Positions 33,802 to 43,042 of a stretch of 59,427 nt of DNA are shown piece after piece. Position 1 is the stretch's first letter; each line of letters opens with the position of its first letter. Source of the stretch: Holospora undulata HU1 (GTDB lineage: Bacteria > Pseudomonadota > Alphaproteobacteria > Holosporales > Holosporaceae); the NCBI RefSeq assembly GCF_000388175.3, contig NZ_ARPM03000202.1:1-59427 (forward strand), given 5' to 3'. The notes under the pieces were generated by a model. That model was not told where the DNA came from and made no database searches. It worked only from the letters and a program-made list of their open reading frames with translations. Both the position numbers and the translations under genes were made by a program.

Positions 33802-35048
33802 TGATGTTACTGCCTCCAAGTAGTTCGCCTCAAGAACAAGCCCTTGTTGATGCTATCAGCTTTAGAGTTGATCCAGGTAAAATACGAGGGTTTAAATTTA
33901 ACCCTACCGACAGTGTCCTCCCATGGTTGATCCATGAATATGGGCTGGGTGAGATTTTAGCTTGGGTTCCTGATCCAAGACGCGCGATTCAAGATGGCGT
34001 TCGGTTTCAACGGATTCGTGGTACTCCTGCTTCACTGCGCATGGCTCTAAAATGGATGAATATCGAAAATATTTATATCGAAGAAGAACCACCAGGAAAG
34101 CACTTTGCTGAATTTCAGGTGGGCATTCACGATGTACCCAATGATTTCTTTGTTGATAATGTAGTGGCCCTTGCAAAACTATCAGCACCGGCCAGATCTC
34201 GCCTGATGCGGATGTATAACGACCGCTATGATATCAGGCGATTTATGCTGGATAGCAGCGAATTCCGCTATGATATCAGGCGATTTATGCTGGATAGCAG
34301 CGAATTTGGATCGCTGCTTTCTGATTATTCAGGAGTAAAACTGTCGCCTGATGGCCCAGTATTATCTTTTGGTCGGTTTAATCCGTTTGAAGCTAAATCA
34401 GAAGAGGTTTTACTAAAATTTGCAAGCGCACGTAGGCATCACAACAGTACGTTAAGTGATGATCTTTACCGGCTAGATGTAGCTTTTATAGGTGAGACGG
34501 AGCCTCATACCCGTAATTACAACGGCATTTATGAACGCGCGCATATTTGGCAAAACCCTGATCCACTATCACCTTTCACCCCTGATTTTGAACCACCTCT
34601 ACATCTTGCAAAAGCATTGATTGTTTTATCCGATAGCTGGCGGCTTGGCGATATTAACGCCTGCTTTTCCGTGCGCCTTGAGCATGAGATAGGTGCCACA
34701 TTTATTTTAAGCGCTGATACTTTATCCGAACATGTTTGGCGAATAAGCTTTGAAGAAGTTTTGGAAAGCTTTGCATCAAACTACACTGAGAATCTCGATG
34801 CTGAGATCGTGCCAGACGTTAATCCTCATTTTGCAAAAGAACACTCGGACTGGTTAGCTGAAACGCTCTTATGGCCTTATTTGTCGGCAGATTCGTTAGG
34901 TGAATTGGAGCTTTTGCCTTATCAAAAACGTGACCATTTTGAACCATCTCTTTATGAAGGATGCTTGCTCTGGCATGAGCATCGTCACTTAAACCGTCCT
35001 TGGACGAATCTAGAACCAATCGTGAAACAACCCTTAACTAGAACTTGA
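33801..35048 (+). CDS. Tail protein gpI-like with an exact 42-bp internal duplication
   Basis: 415 aa from ATG 33801, which overlaps the gpJ stop. The N-terminal 190 residues match P2 gpI: LPPSSSPQEQALVDAISFRV, LPWLIHEYGLGEILAWVPDP, IQDGVRFQRIRGTPASLRMA and RLMRMYNDRYDIRRFMLDSS. Residues RYDIRRFMLDSSEF occur twice in tandem. The gene then extends 220 residues beyond P2 gpI (about 176 aa) with DLYRLDVAFIGETEPHTRNY and IWQNPDPLSPFTPDFEPP, probably a fibre-anchoring domain. The duplication keeps the frame, so the product may be full length though perhaps misfolded. Confidence 0.82.
   Translation: MMLLPPSSSPQEQALVDAISFRVDPGKIRGFKFNPTDSVLPWLIHEYGLGEILAWVPDPRRAIQDGVRFQRIRGTPASLRMALKWMNIENIYIEEEPPGKHFAEFQVGIHDVPNDFFVDNVVALAKLSAPARSRLMRMYNDRYDIRRFMLDSSEFRYDIRRFMLDSSEFGSLLSDYSGVKLSPDGPVLSFGRFNPFEAKSEEVLLKFASARRHHNSTLSDDLYRLDVAFIGETEPHTRNYNGIYERAHIWQNPDPLSPFTPDFEPPLHLAKALIVLSDSWRLGDINACFSVRLEHEIGATFILSADTLSEHVWRISFEEVLESFASNYTENLDAEIVPDVNPHFAKEHSDWLAETLLWPYLSADSLGELELLPYQKRDHFEPSLYEGCLLWHEHRHLNRPWTNLEPIVKQPLTRT
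34223..34306 (+). repeat. Exact 42-bp tandem duplication in the gpI-like gene
   Basis: Copy 1 is 34223-34264 and copy 2 is 34265-34306, identical over all 42 bases. It encodes 14 residues, RYDIRRFMLDSSEF, twice. Perfect identity indicates a recent event. Confidence 0.9.
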
Positions 35049-35071
35049 TATGTGCGTCAAAGGGTATTCAT

Positions 35072-35666
35072 ATGGCCATTTTAACCAAATCCGGCAGAGC
35101 AGCTATTGCTGCAAGCATTAACCAACAACCGATCCATCTTGCTTGGGGAACGGGTGATCCAACTTGGGAAAGCGCTCATACGGTCAATAAAATTTTTACA
35201 AGTAATCAAATTGAGCTAGATCATAAGCCGGTGAAAGATGAGTCTATTACTCAAGCTGACACAACCTTTATTGCCGGCACCGATTATAGCGTCGATAGCG
35301 TGATGGGGGTGATCACACGTTTTCCAAACGGTAATTTAGAGAATAATGCTACCGTTACGATTTCCTACACTTACGCAACGCCGCCAGAGCCAATTACCGC
35401 AAATACCCTTTTAAATGAAGTAGGTCGCAGAACCGCTGATGAAGTTTTGTTTTGTGTAGGTAATGAAGACGGAGATTTGATTACCCCAACAGGCAGATTC
35501 AAGGCATCAAGTACGCCTACGAATAATCTTTTTCTCCGCTTTACTTTTGATTTTGATAATGCCAGCAACCAAATCATCCGTGAACTTGGCGTGATGGTTG
35601 GAACCAGTCCCGCTCATCAGAACAGCTGCTACCCGAGAAACTTTTTCATTTGTTGTGACGTTTTGA
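35072..35666 (+). pseudogene. Phage tail-associated protein, frameshifted near the 3' end
   Basis: The frame begins MAILTKSGRAAIAASINQQP and IHLAWGTGDPTWES, a start often seen in tail proteins that lie before DUF4815 genes. Later residues include TVTISYTYATPPEPITAN and NQIIRELGVMVGTSP. After about 35612 the usual ending, RTAATRETFSFVVTF, is found in a different frame, stopping at 35664-35666. As written, the protein instead runs to 35701 with an unrelated tail rich in Cys. The function is unknown; a fibre or spike adaptor is likely from context. Confidence 0.65.
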
Positions 35667-35710
35667 TGGGAGCAAATGAATACATATTTGAAGACAAATG
35701 AGGCAATGTT

Positions 35711-37741
35711 ATGACACTTAACAGTTATTACAACCGCTATGATCCGGCTAAAAAATATGATCGCACTCTCTTTTTGGCCGGCCGTGGCCTGCAATCAGCA
35801 GAGCTCAATGAAATGCAAGATTATGCGCTGCATAACCTTAAAGGCATTGGTGATGCAATTTTTAGGGATGGTGATGTTATACGCGGCGGCACCTGTGTTG
35901 TTGCCCCTGATACCGGAAATACAACCTTGGAATCTGGGTTTATTTATTTACGCGGTGCTGTGCGCGAAATAGGGTCTACAAATTTCACCATTCCCACCAA
36001 TGCAACGGTTAGAATCGGTGTGTGGTATGTGGAAAGCACCATGACTGAGCTTGAAGATCCAGGTCTTCGTGATCCGGCTATTGGTACACGCAACTATCAA
36101 GAACCCGGTGCTGCCCGTTTAAAAGCAGAGATCCCTTGGGATTTTCAGGTTGATGGAATAGCGCCTCCTACCCATGAGGGTGAATTTTATCCCATTTATG
36201 GCGTAGAAAACGGCGCATTTATCCAACATGCTCCGCCGCCCCAGTTTGATGCGGTCAATAGCGCTTTAGCCAGATATGACCGTGAATCTAACGGCTCTTA
36301 TGTGGTAACCGGCATGGACGTTAGGTATCTTGACAAGGATAACGGTGAACAAGTTTTTGTCATCAATGAAGGTAAAGCCCATGTGGATGGTTTTGAGATT
36401 GAACTCGCTCATAGCCTTCGTGTTCGTTTTCCTAGTGACCCTGATATTCAAACGATTGACTCAGAACCTCATACCTTTCAGCCAGATGCTCAAGGGGTCA
36501 TGGATCTCGTACTTAATGAAAATCCTGCCCATCAAGTTCTAGATGTGGATGTGACGATCCAGAAAACCATTACGATGACCCATGGTTCGTATACAGGGGT
36601 GATGGATCCTATTCCAGATACGGCTGTCCTTGAAATTATGCAAATTAAACAAGGAACAACCATTTACGTGAATGGGACTGATTATCGTTTGCGTTCCGGC
36701 GATGTGGATTGGTCTTTATCCGGTGCTGAGCCTGCTCCTGGCAGTTCTTATGAAATTACGTATCGCTATCGTAGCCGTATTACACCAACAGATATCACTG
36801 AAGATGGTTTTAAGATAGGAGGAGCGGTAACTGGTACCCTCGTTTTAGTGGATTATAGCTGGATGATGCCGTGCTATGATTTGATCACCATCGATGCCAA
36901 AGGTGTCGTCAGGCGCATTAAAGGACTTGCTCCCCCTTGGAGGCCATCTGTTCCTAAAGCGCCCAGCGGGCAACTCGCTTTAGCTTACGTCTATCAAAAT
37001 TGGCGCAGCGCTACAAAACCTGATGTTTTTAATAATGCTATTCACGCTATTCCTATGAGTGACATTGAGGCTATGCGTTCAAGCATTAATGATCTTTATG
37101 ATTTGATTGCTCAAGAGCGCCTGCGTAACGATGCCAATAGCCGTGAACCTGCTGCTAAAAAGGGTATTTTTGTTGATCCCTTTTTTGATGATGACATGCG
37201 CGATCAGGGGATTAACCAAACCGCTGCAATTGTGGATAGGGAGCTTGTACTTCCGATCGGTGGCAATATAGCTGATGCAGGTAAAGGTGTTGATCCATGG
37301 CTTTTACCTTATGTTTTAGAGCCAGTTTTAGAGCCAGTTTTAGAGCAGCTTCTTCAAACCGTAGAAATGAAAATCAACCCATATCATGCATTTGCGCCTA
37401 TTCCGGCGAAAGTTGCCATTAATCTCAATGTGGATCGTTGGACTGAAGTTGAAACCACATGGTCAAGCCCCATCACGCAAAGGTTTAGTGTGCTTTCAAG
37501 CCCGGTCACCCGTCAGGTTGTCGTTGGTGGTGGCGTTTTATCCAGAGTAACCTCCAGCACGACTCAAAATGTCTCGATCGGTACTCAAATGAGTCAAACT
37601 AACGAATTGCTCTCAAGCACAAGTCGTGAAGCCGCTTTTATGCGCCAAGCAACACAAACCTTTGAGTTAGATGGATTTGCGCCTGGTGAACAACTTCGGT
37701 TGGTGTTTGACGGTATTAACGTTGAACCGGTTAGTTTATAG
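35711..37741 (+). CDS. DUF4815 tail spike/fibre protein, N-terminal part
   Basis: 676 aa with the DUF4815 signature at the N-terminus: YYNRYDPAKKYDRTLFLAGR, GLQSAELNEMQDYALHNLKG, IGDAIFRDGDVIRGGTC. It has long beta-rich segments (DYRLRSGDVDWSLSGAEPAP) and ends ...PGEQLRLVFDGINVEPVSL. In relatives, the segment starting PLIADNSGKIKGKF is often part of the same long chain, but here it lies in another frame from 37750. Either a frameshift has split one gene of about 1090 aa, or the AGGAGG before ATG 37750 marks a true second gene. It should form a receptor-binding or baseplate-bound spike. Confidence 0.82.
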   Translation: MTLNSYYNRYDPAKKYDRTLFLAGRGLQSAELNEMQDYALHNLKGIGDAIFRDGDVIRGGTCVVAPDTGNTTLESGFIYLRGAVREIGSTNFTIPTNATVRIGVWYVESTMTELEDPGLRDPAIGTRNYQEPGAARLKAEIPWDFQVDGIAPPTHEGEFYPIYGVENGAFIQHAPPPQFDAVNSALARYDRESNGSYVVTGMDVRYLDKDNGEQVFVINEGKAHVDGFEIELAHSLRVRFPSDPDIQTIDSEPHTFQPDAQGVMDLVLNENPAHQVLDVDVTIQKTITMTHGSYTGVMDPIPDTAVLEIMQIKQGTTIYVNGTDYRLRSGDVDWSLSGAEPAPGSSYEITYRYRSRITPTDITEDGFKIGGAVTGTLVLVDYSWMMPCYDLITIDAKGVVRRIKGLAPPWRPSVPKAPSGQLALAYVYQNWRSATKPDVFNNAIHAIPMSDIEAMRSSINDLYDLIAQERLRNDANSREPAAKKGIFVDPFFDDDMRDQGINQTAAIVDRELVLPIGGNIADAGKGVDPWLLPYVLEPVLEPVLEQLLQTVEMKINPYHAFAPIPAKVAINLNVDRWTEVETTWSSPITQRFSVLSSPVTRQVVVGGGVLSRVTSSTTQNVSIGTQMSQTNELLSSTSREAAFMRQATQTFELDGFAPGEQLRLVFDGINVEPVSL

Positions 37742-37749
37742 GAGGAATT

Positions 37750-38976
37750 ATGCCACTTATTGCAGATAACAGCGGAAAAATCAAAGGCAAATTTACCGTT
37801 CCCGCCAATGTTCCGGCCGGTACAAAGCTTGTGCAGTTTATCGGAAACCAAGGTAGTTATGGTGAAGCTACTTATACAGGGCGCGGTATTATTACGACCG
37901 AAGAACGCAGACGCGTTACGGTCATTACCGATATCAGACGCAATGAAACCACCGTTGTCCTAACCCGTTTTGATCCACTTGCTCAAACCTTTACCTTAAG
38001 CGAAAGCCGCCATATTGGAGGCATTGATCTATGGTTTAGCAATCGTGGCGCTAAAAGAGTGGTCGTGCAAATTCGTGATACCAGCCTTGGTATGCCAACC
38101 CAAACGGTTTTAGCTGAAGGCGATATCATGCCATCTTCAATCAACATCAATGGCACTTCTACTCAAATAACTTGGCAGCCTGTTTGGCTTGAGGCTGGTC
38201 ATGAATATGCCATTGTATTGTTGACCGATGATGGCGATGCTGCAGTGCGTGTTGCAGAGCTCGGAAAATATGATGCAACCCATGCCAGATGGGTGACAAG
38301 CCAGCCTTATCAGGTAGGCGTACTTCTTTCATCAAGTAATGCCAGCACCTGGACGCCCCATCAAAATCGTGATCTCACTTTTAGGTTACTCGGTGCGCGT
38401 TTTACAGAAAATACAAGAACAGTGGATTTAGGCTCTGTGACAGCCACTAGCGCTTCCGATTTGATTACTCTTGCAAATGTGGAACGTGTTGCCTCTGACA
38501 CCGACGTGCAATTTACGCTAACAGAGCAAGACAGTACGGAACATAAATTATCTGATGATCTGCCAATTGCTTTGCGGGCCCGCGTCACCGGTCCTTTGAG
38601 TGTTAAAGCTTTACTCAGCGGTTCAGCACTCAGAAGCCCAGTGCTTTACCCTGGCATTCAAATTGTTCTAGGCAACATGTCTGAAACAGCAGATTACATC
38701 ACAAGAGCTATTACGGCGGGCAACAACAGTAAAGTAAGCATCACCTATGAAGCGCTGATGACCGGCACTGCTGATGTTAAGGTCTATATCCAAAAAGCAG
38801 ACGGCACTTGGCAGTTGGTGGATTTAACAACCGGAAAAGCCGTAGGCGATAGCTGGGTGGAACGCACCCATATTCTTTCAAGTTTTAGCGCCACTGAAAC
38901 CAGAGTTAAATTGGTTTTAAGCGGCAATATTCTTTATCGCCCTAAAGTACGCTCTTTACGTGTTGTGATTACCTGA
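37750..38976 (+). CDS. DUF4815-associated tail protein, C-terminal part
   Basis: 408 aa preceded by AGGAGG six bases before ATG 37750. It starts MPLIADNSGKIKGKFTVPAN and VPAGTKLVQFIGNQGSYGEA and then has beta-sandwich segments (GGIDLWFSNRGAKRVVVQIR, WLEAGHEYAIVLLTDDGDAA) and a trimeric-looking C-terminus (TWQLVDLTTGKAVGDSW). It follows DUF4815 by eight bases in a different frame. See the previous entry for the two readings. It probably carries the distal host-contact part of the spike. Confidence 0.75.
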   Translation: MPLIADNSGKIKGKFTVPANVPAGTKLVQFIGNQGSYGEATYTGRGIITTEERRRVTVITDIRRNETTVVLTRFDPLAQTFTLSESRHIGGIDLWFSNRGAKRVVVQIRDTSLGMPTQTVLAEGDIMPSSININGTSTQITWQPVWLEAGHEYAIVLLTDDGDAAVRVAELGKYDATHARWVTSQPYQVGVLLSSSNASTWTPHQNRDLTFRLLGARFTENTRTVDLGSVTATSASDLITLANVERVASDTDVQFTLTEQDSTEHKLSDDLPIALRARVTGPLSVKALLSGSALRSPVLYPGIQIVLGNMSETADYITRAITAGNNSKVSITYEALMTGTADVKVYIQKADGTWQLVDLTTGKAVGDSWVERTHILSSFSATETRVKLVLSGNILYRPKVRSLRVVIT

Positions 38977-38977
38977 T

Positions 38978-39187
38978 ATGCCAAATGATCTGAGCCCAAG
39001 GGGCTATAAGCTGCCCCATCCAAATAACATCGCATCCCAAGATGTGGTTCGCATTCGCGATACTATTGTTGCTGTGGATGCGGACGTTTCATCACGAGAA
39101 GCTGAACATAAGAAATTAAAGGAGGCGTTTGACCGCTTCACCTTTGAAACTTTTTTGAATTTGTGGAGCAACCATGACAATAGCTAA
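38978..39187 (+). CDS. Small tail fibre-linked protein, 69 aa
   Basis: MPNDLSPRGYKLPHPNNIAS is followed by RIRDTIVAVDADVSSREAEH and a short helix. The N-terminus (LSPRGYKLPHPxN) resembles the anchor segments of phage tail fibres that bind the baseplate. It overlaps the long fibre gene by 14 bases. Function is inferred from location. Confidence 0.6.
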   Translation: MPNDLSPRGYKLPHPNNIASQDVVRIRDTIVAVDADVSSREAEHKKLKEAFDRFTFETFLNLWSNHDNS

Positions 39188-40384
39188 AGAAGCTGTATAT
39201 GCGCTTCATCAGCGCCTCAAAGATTTGTCGATCGATGCACCGGCTGATCAACTGGCTTATCTTGCAAAAGCGCTAGAATCCATTGCAGGCCAAAGCACGG
39301 TTTATGACATTGTCAATATGTCTGATGAAAAACTGCAGGAGCTTTTAGAGGCAGTAAATAGCCATTTGGCAGACTTAAATGCCAGCAAAGTAAACTCTCT
39401 TGCAGCCATTGATACCGCTAAAACCGGTTCTTTAGATGCTATTAATACGCTTAAAGCAAGCTCGTTGAGTTCACTGCAGACAGCAACTACTGGGCATTTG
39501 TCGTTACTGGATACCCGCAAAGATACAAATATCACCGCTATTGAAAGCACAGGCCAAACACAGCTTCAAACACTCACAGGACTTGTCAGTAACTTTGAAT
39601 CGATTAATGACGTTCCAAATGGCTCATCGATTATGAATGAAGTTGCTAAGCGTAATATGATTGAACCAGGATCATTACCATTCCTCTTTGGTATTTTAAG
39701 CCGTCAAAACGATTACTGGGGCTATGGTGATTTAACCTCACAACTTGGTGTTTGGTATAACAACGTGGCAAATGCTGACAACATGCTTCAGCTTTTGGCG
39801 GGAACCCATGCGTATAGCACTAGTTATGCAGGATTTTACAGACCGCCTCAGCTCTATTTTTTGCAGGGCAGGAACGGGATGTTTATCCATAAGGAAATGT
39901 ACGTCAAATACAGTGTATCCAGTAATGAGTATACTTATCCTTATGCAGCGCTTGGGGTTGTTTTTGTAAAAAACACGACCAATGCTGATATTACCAGAAC
40001 TTTCTATTGTGGTGGATCATCCTATTGGTCCTCAGGATACGAAGGCTTAGGCGTGTTTGTTTGTACACCAAATAACGTAAATGCCAATAAATCTGCTATT
40101 AGCAGCGTCACATGGACAAATATTTAAATTATGCTGCAAGTACAGCCAACATTGCTTCATCTGCGAATGTATTGATTCCTGCAGGCAAAACGGTCGCTAT
40201 CCTGCTTTATAGCTCTTCCTATTACTATACCACTTACTATAACTACTACACCCAATTTATGCATTGGTACATCTACAACTTCAAAAGCAGTTTTCTAACA
40301 ACGGGGTTAGAAGTGGATGTTGACCGAACGCTTAGAGCCTGGCAGTGCCGAGGCTTTCAATACTCTTATGAACTTTGGAAATGA
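39174..40384 (+). pseudogene. Tail fibre protein, frameshifted near two thirds of its length
   Basis: The N-terminal 60 residues are helical; residues 60-145 contain a repeated SLxAIxTxK pattern (ASKVNSLAAIDTAKTGSLDA, TGHLSLLDTRKDTNITAIES) typical of a triple coiled coil. The rest is Tyr/Gly/Ser-rich (SYWSSGYEGLGVFVCTPNNV), as in receptor-binding tips. The frame stops at 40125-40127. The same protein continues at once in another frame as NYAASTANIASSANVLIPAG and SSSYYYTTYYNYYTQFMHWY to 40384. One extra base in TTTAAATT near 40124 accounts for this. Without the fix the tip lacks about 85 residues. Confidence 0.75.
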
Positions 40385-40393
40385 GGTTTATTT

Positions 40394-40972
40394 ATGCCAA
40401 TTTATTTACGATTTGAAAATGGAATGCAGGTTGAAACAACAACCTTGCCTAAAAAGCCCGAAGGGACTGGATGGCTCAAAGCGCCTTCTGAGTTTGACTG
40501 GGAAAAACGCTATAAGCTTCTTGAAGACAATACGGTTGCTGAATGCTCTTCTGACGAAATGCAAGGCGATCTTCTGAAAAATGCCAAACTTGCAGCCACC
40601 GAGACTGTAAGGTTTATTTTGAATAATCACAGACGCTCTTTTGCCGGCTATTCTCATGAGAAATCACGCTCTTACGATATCCAAGAAAAAACAGCAAAAA
40701 GTATTATCGCCGCTGTTAAAAACAATCAAACACCCGATGAAAAAGATGTTGAGCTTATTGCTCCACTCGCGGAGCTTCGCTCTATCTCAGTAGGCGATAT
40801 GGCCCAACTTATTTTGACCAAATCTAGAAAAGCTGATCGAGCCATTGCACGCTGTGAAAATATTGAAGACCGCGCTCAACGAAAAATAGAAACGTGCACA
40901 CCCCTTGATGAACTTAAAACGTTTATGGATGGTTTTGAGCAAGACGTCCAAACCAATTTGAGCAAATTATAG
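40394..40972 (+). CDS. Tail fibre-associated protein, possible chaperone
   Basis: 192 aa, hydrophilic: MPIYLRFENGMQVETTTLPK at the N-terminus and helical, charged segments (SIIAAVKNNQTPDEKDVELI, ADRAIARCENIEDRAQRKIE). Its position between a fibre gene and the sheath gene matches the place of fibre-assembly chaperones in P2-like phages, but no family resemblance is clear. It is intact, with AGGAGG following its stop for the sheath gene. Confidence 0.6.
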   Translation: MPIYLRFENGMQVETTTLPKKPEGTGWLKAPSEFDWEKRYKLLEDNTVAECSSDEMQGDLLKNAKLAATETVRFILNNHRRSFAGYSHEKSRSYDIQEKTAKSIIAAVKNNQTPDEKDVELIAPLAELRSISVGDMAQLILTKSRKADRAIARCENIEDRAQRKIETCTPLDELKTFMDGFEQDVQTNLSKL

Positions 40973-40981
40973 GAGGAAGCT

Positions 40982-42152
40982 ATGGCCGAACAATTTTTAC
41001 ATGGTGTTGAAGTTGCTGAAATCTCAAGCGGACCTCGTACCATACGTACCACCAAATCTTCTGTCATAGGTTTAATCGGTACTGCTCCTGATGCTGATAA
41101 TACCGTTTTTCCATTGAATAAGCCCGTATTGATTGTGGGTTCTCGTAGAGAAGCCGCTAAACTCGGCGCTACAGGAACACTCCCCATGGCGATTAATGGT
41201 ATTTTTGATCAAATCGGGGCAATGGTTATTGTCGTCCGTGTAGAAGAGGGTGAAGATGAAGCAGAAACGATTGCCAATATCATTGGTGGCGTTGATGCAC
41301 AAACAGGCGACTACAAAGGCGTTCAAGCATTTTTAAGTGCTGAAAGTATCGTGCATAGCGCACCTCGTATTTTGATTGCGCCCGGCTTTACGCACCAAAG
41401 ACCCAATAATCAAGCCAATCCTGTTATCAGTAGCATGCTGGCTATTGCAGACAGATTGCGTGCCGTCATTATTGCCGATGGACCGAATACCAATGATCAA
41501 GATGCCATTACCTGGCGCAAAGATTTTGGCCATGCGCGTGTTTATGTGGTTAATCCATGGGTGAAGATTTTTACGGGTCACGAAGAAGTCGTGCCGCCAA
41601 GCCCTTATGTAGCAGGCCTAATTGCCCGCAGCGATAATGAAAATGGTTTTTGGTGGTCACCGTCTAATCAGGAAATATACGGCATCGTTGGCACCGCAAG
41701 ACCTGTTGATTTTACTTTAGGGGGATACCAATTGCCGAGCAAATTTTCTGAACGAAAATGAAGTCACCGCGATTATTCGCCAAGAAGGCTATCGACTTTG
41801 GGGTAATAGAAGTTGCTCTAGTGATCCAAAATGGGCGTTTTTATCGGTACGCAGAACTGCTGATTTAATTAATGACAGTTTACTGCGTGCTCATCTTTGG
41901 GCTGTGGACCGCAATATTACAAGAACTTATTTGGATGATGTGGTGGAAAGTGTTAATGCCTATCTGGCTCATCTAAAAGCTCTTGGAGCTATTTTGGGCG
42001 GGCAGTGTTATCCCGATCCAGAGCTCAATACGCCTGCGAACATTACGCAAGGTAAAGTCTATTTCGACTTTGATTTCACGCCGCCTTATCCAGCAGAGCG
42101 GATCGTCTTTCGCTCCCATTTGATTAACGATTATATTAAGGAGCTGATCTAA
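40982..42152 (+). pseudogene. Contractile tail sheath protein FI-like, frameshifted in a G run
   Basis: The sheath opens MAEQFLHGVEVAEISSGPRT and IRTTKSSVIGLIGTAPDADN and runs 259 aa to TLGGYQLPSKFSERK, stopping at 41759-41761. One G too many in the G5 run at about 41726-41730 explains this. In the restored frame the sequence is DTNCRANFLNENEVTAIIRQ and EGYRLWGNRSCSSDP, then AVDRNITRTYLDDVVESVN to FRSHLINDYIKELI at 42152. Together these give the full P2 FI pattern, about 389 aa. As written, the C-terminal domain that builds the contractile lattice is lost. Confidence 0.88.
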
Positions 42153-42757
42153 TGTTGCCAAAAATTCTTAAAAACTTTAACGCTTTTGTTGATGGTCGTG
42201 GTTATGCCGGACGTATTGATGAAATCAGTCTGCCAAAGCTTTTCATTAAAACTGAGGAATACCGTGCGGGTGGCATGGATATTCCCGTTGCCATTGATAT
42301 GGGCATGGAAAAACTGGAAGCCGAGCTCACATTTTCTGAGTATGATCCAGAGTTATTTCGCTTATTTGGACTTGTAGACGGTAATGCTGTTTCACTGACT
42401 CTTCGTGGCGGACTGCAAGGCAGCGGTGACGCTGAAGCTGTGGTGGTGAATTTACGGGGTCAATTTAAGGAGTTTGATCCAGGTAATTGGAAACCGGCGG
42501 ACAAAGCAACGCTTAAATATACCGTATCCATCCGCTATTACAAATTAACCATTGATCGCCGCGAACTGATTGAAATAAACACCAATGGGAGGTTACGACG
42601 AGACATGCCGAGAAGAACGAACGTTCAGCAGCTTACAGAGGAGGACTTTGATGAGAATATTTTAAATTACAATACGACACCAAGAAAATCCCTTGGCTGG
42701 AAAACACCACTAGAGATTTTTAATAAAAATTTAGCTCGCGTTGCACTTCAAACTTGA
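42152..42757 (+). pseudogene. Tail tube protein FII-like fused to an IS30 transposase C-terminus
   Basis: Residues 1-140 are a P2 FII-type tail tube: MLPKILKNFNAFVDGRGYAG, AGGMDIPVAIDMGMEKLEAE, KYTVSIRYYKLTIDRRELIE. The last residues of the tube (normally ending soon after RELIEI) are replaced by NTNGRLRRDMPRRTNVQQL and NTTPRKSLGWKTPLEIF, the C-terminus of an IS30-family transposase. The stop is that of the transposase (42755-42757). The fusion is open and could be made, giving a tube with an extra 60 basic residues. This start overlaps the sheath stop by one base. Confidence 0.8.
42571..42757 (+). mobile_element. IS30-family transposase 3' remnant
   Basis: About 62 C-terminal residues of an IS30-type transposase, including NTNGRLRR and TPRKSLGWKTPLEIF and the VALQT ending. 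The terminal inverted repeat of such elements usually overlaps the gene end, so the GCACTTCAAACTTGA at about 42743-42757 may be part of it. The left end, with the rest of the transposase, is missing. The 42758-42844 spacer after it holds no gene and leads into the holin ribosome site (GGAGAG). Confidence 0.72.
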
Positions 42758-42844
42758 ATGTGGCCTCGCAGCAACAAAGCCCAAGCGAGCGAAGTTCCTT
42801 AAAGGGTGGAGCTTATGCATAAACTTTAATATTGGAGAGAATCT

Positions 42845-43036
42845 ATGAAACCAGGCATTAAAACCACTGAATTTTGGGCAACCTTAATCGGGAGCATTGC
42901 TGTTGCAGGTGCATCAGAATTGGGACTTAACCTTAACGAAGCCTCAGTCGCCAGCATCGCAGCCATGGTGATTACCTATGTGGTAGGTCGCGTGATGAAT
43001 AAAAACACGCAGGCCAAAATTGATCAAAAGTCTTGA
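42845..43036 (+). CDS. Small membrane protein, probable holin
   Basis: 63 aa: MKPGIKTTEFWATLIGSIAV has one hydrophobic segment and ASVASIAAMVITYVVGRVMN a second, with a charged C-terminal tail (NKNTQAKIDQKS). This matches small phage holins that sit just upstream of spanins. GGAGAG lies six bases before ATG. It would permeabilise the inner membrane. No endolysin was found beside it. Confidence 0.68.
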   Translation: MKPGIKTTEFWATLIGSIAVAGASELGLNLNEASVASIAAMVITYVVGRVMNKNTQAKIDQKS

Positions 43037-43042
43037 AACGTG

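Noticed and set aside
39174-40384. Diversity-generating retroelement acting on the tail fibre
   Set aside because: No reverse transcriptase and no template repeat occur in the window; the fibre shows a single indel, not adenine-specific variation.
22484-42757. Programmed ribosomal frameshifting as a general explanation for split tail genes
   Set aside because: The breaks lie in genes not known for it and at varied sequences. The classical slippage site in tail assembly genes belongs to a region that is missing here.
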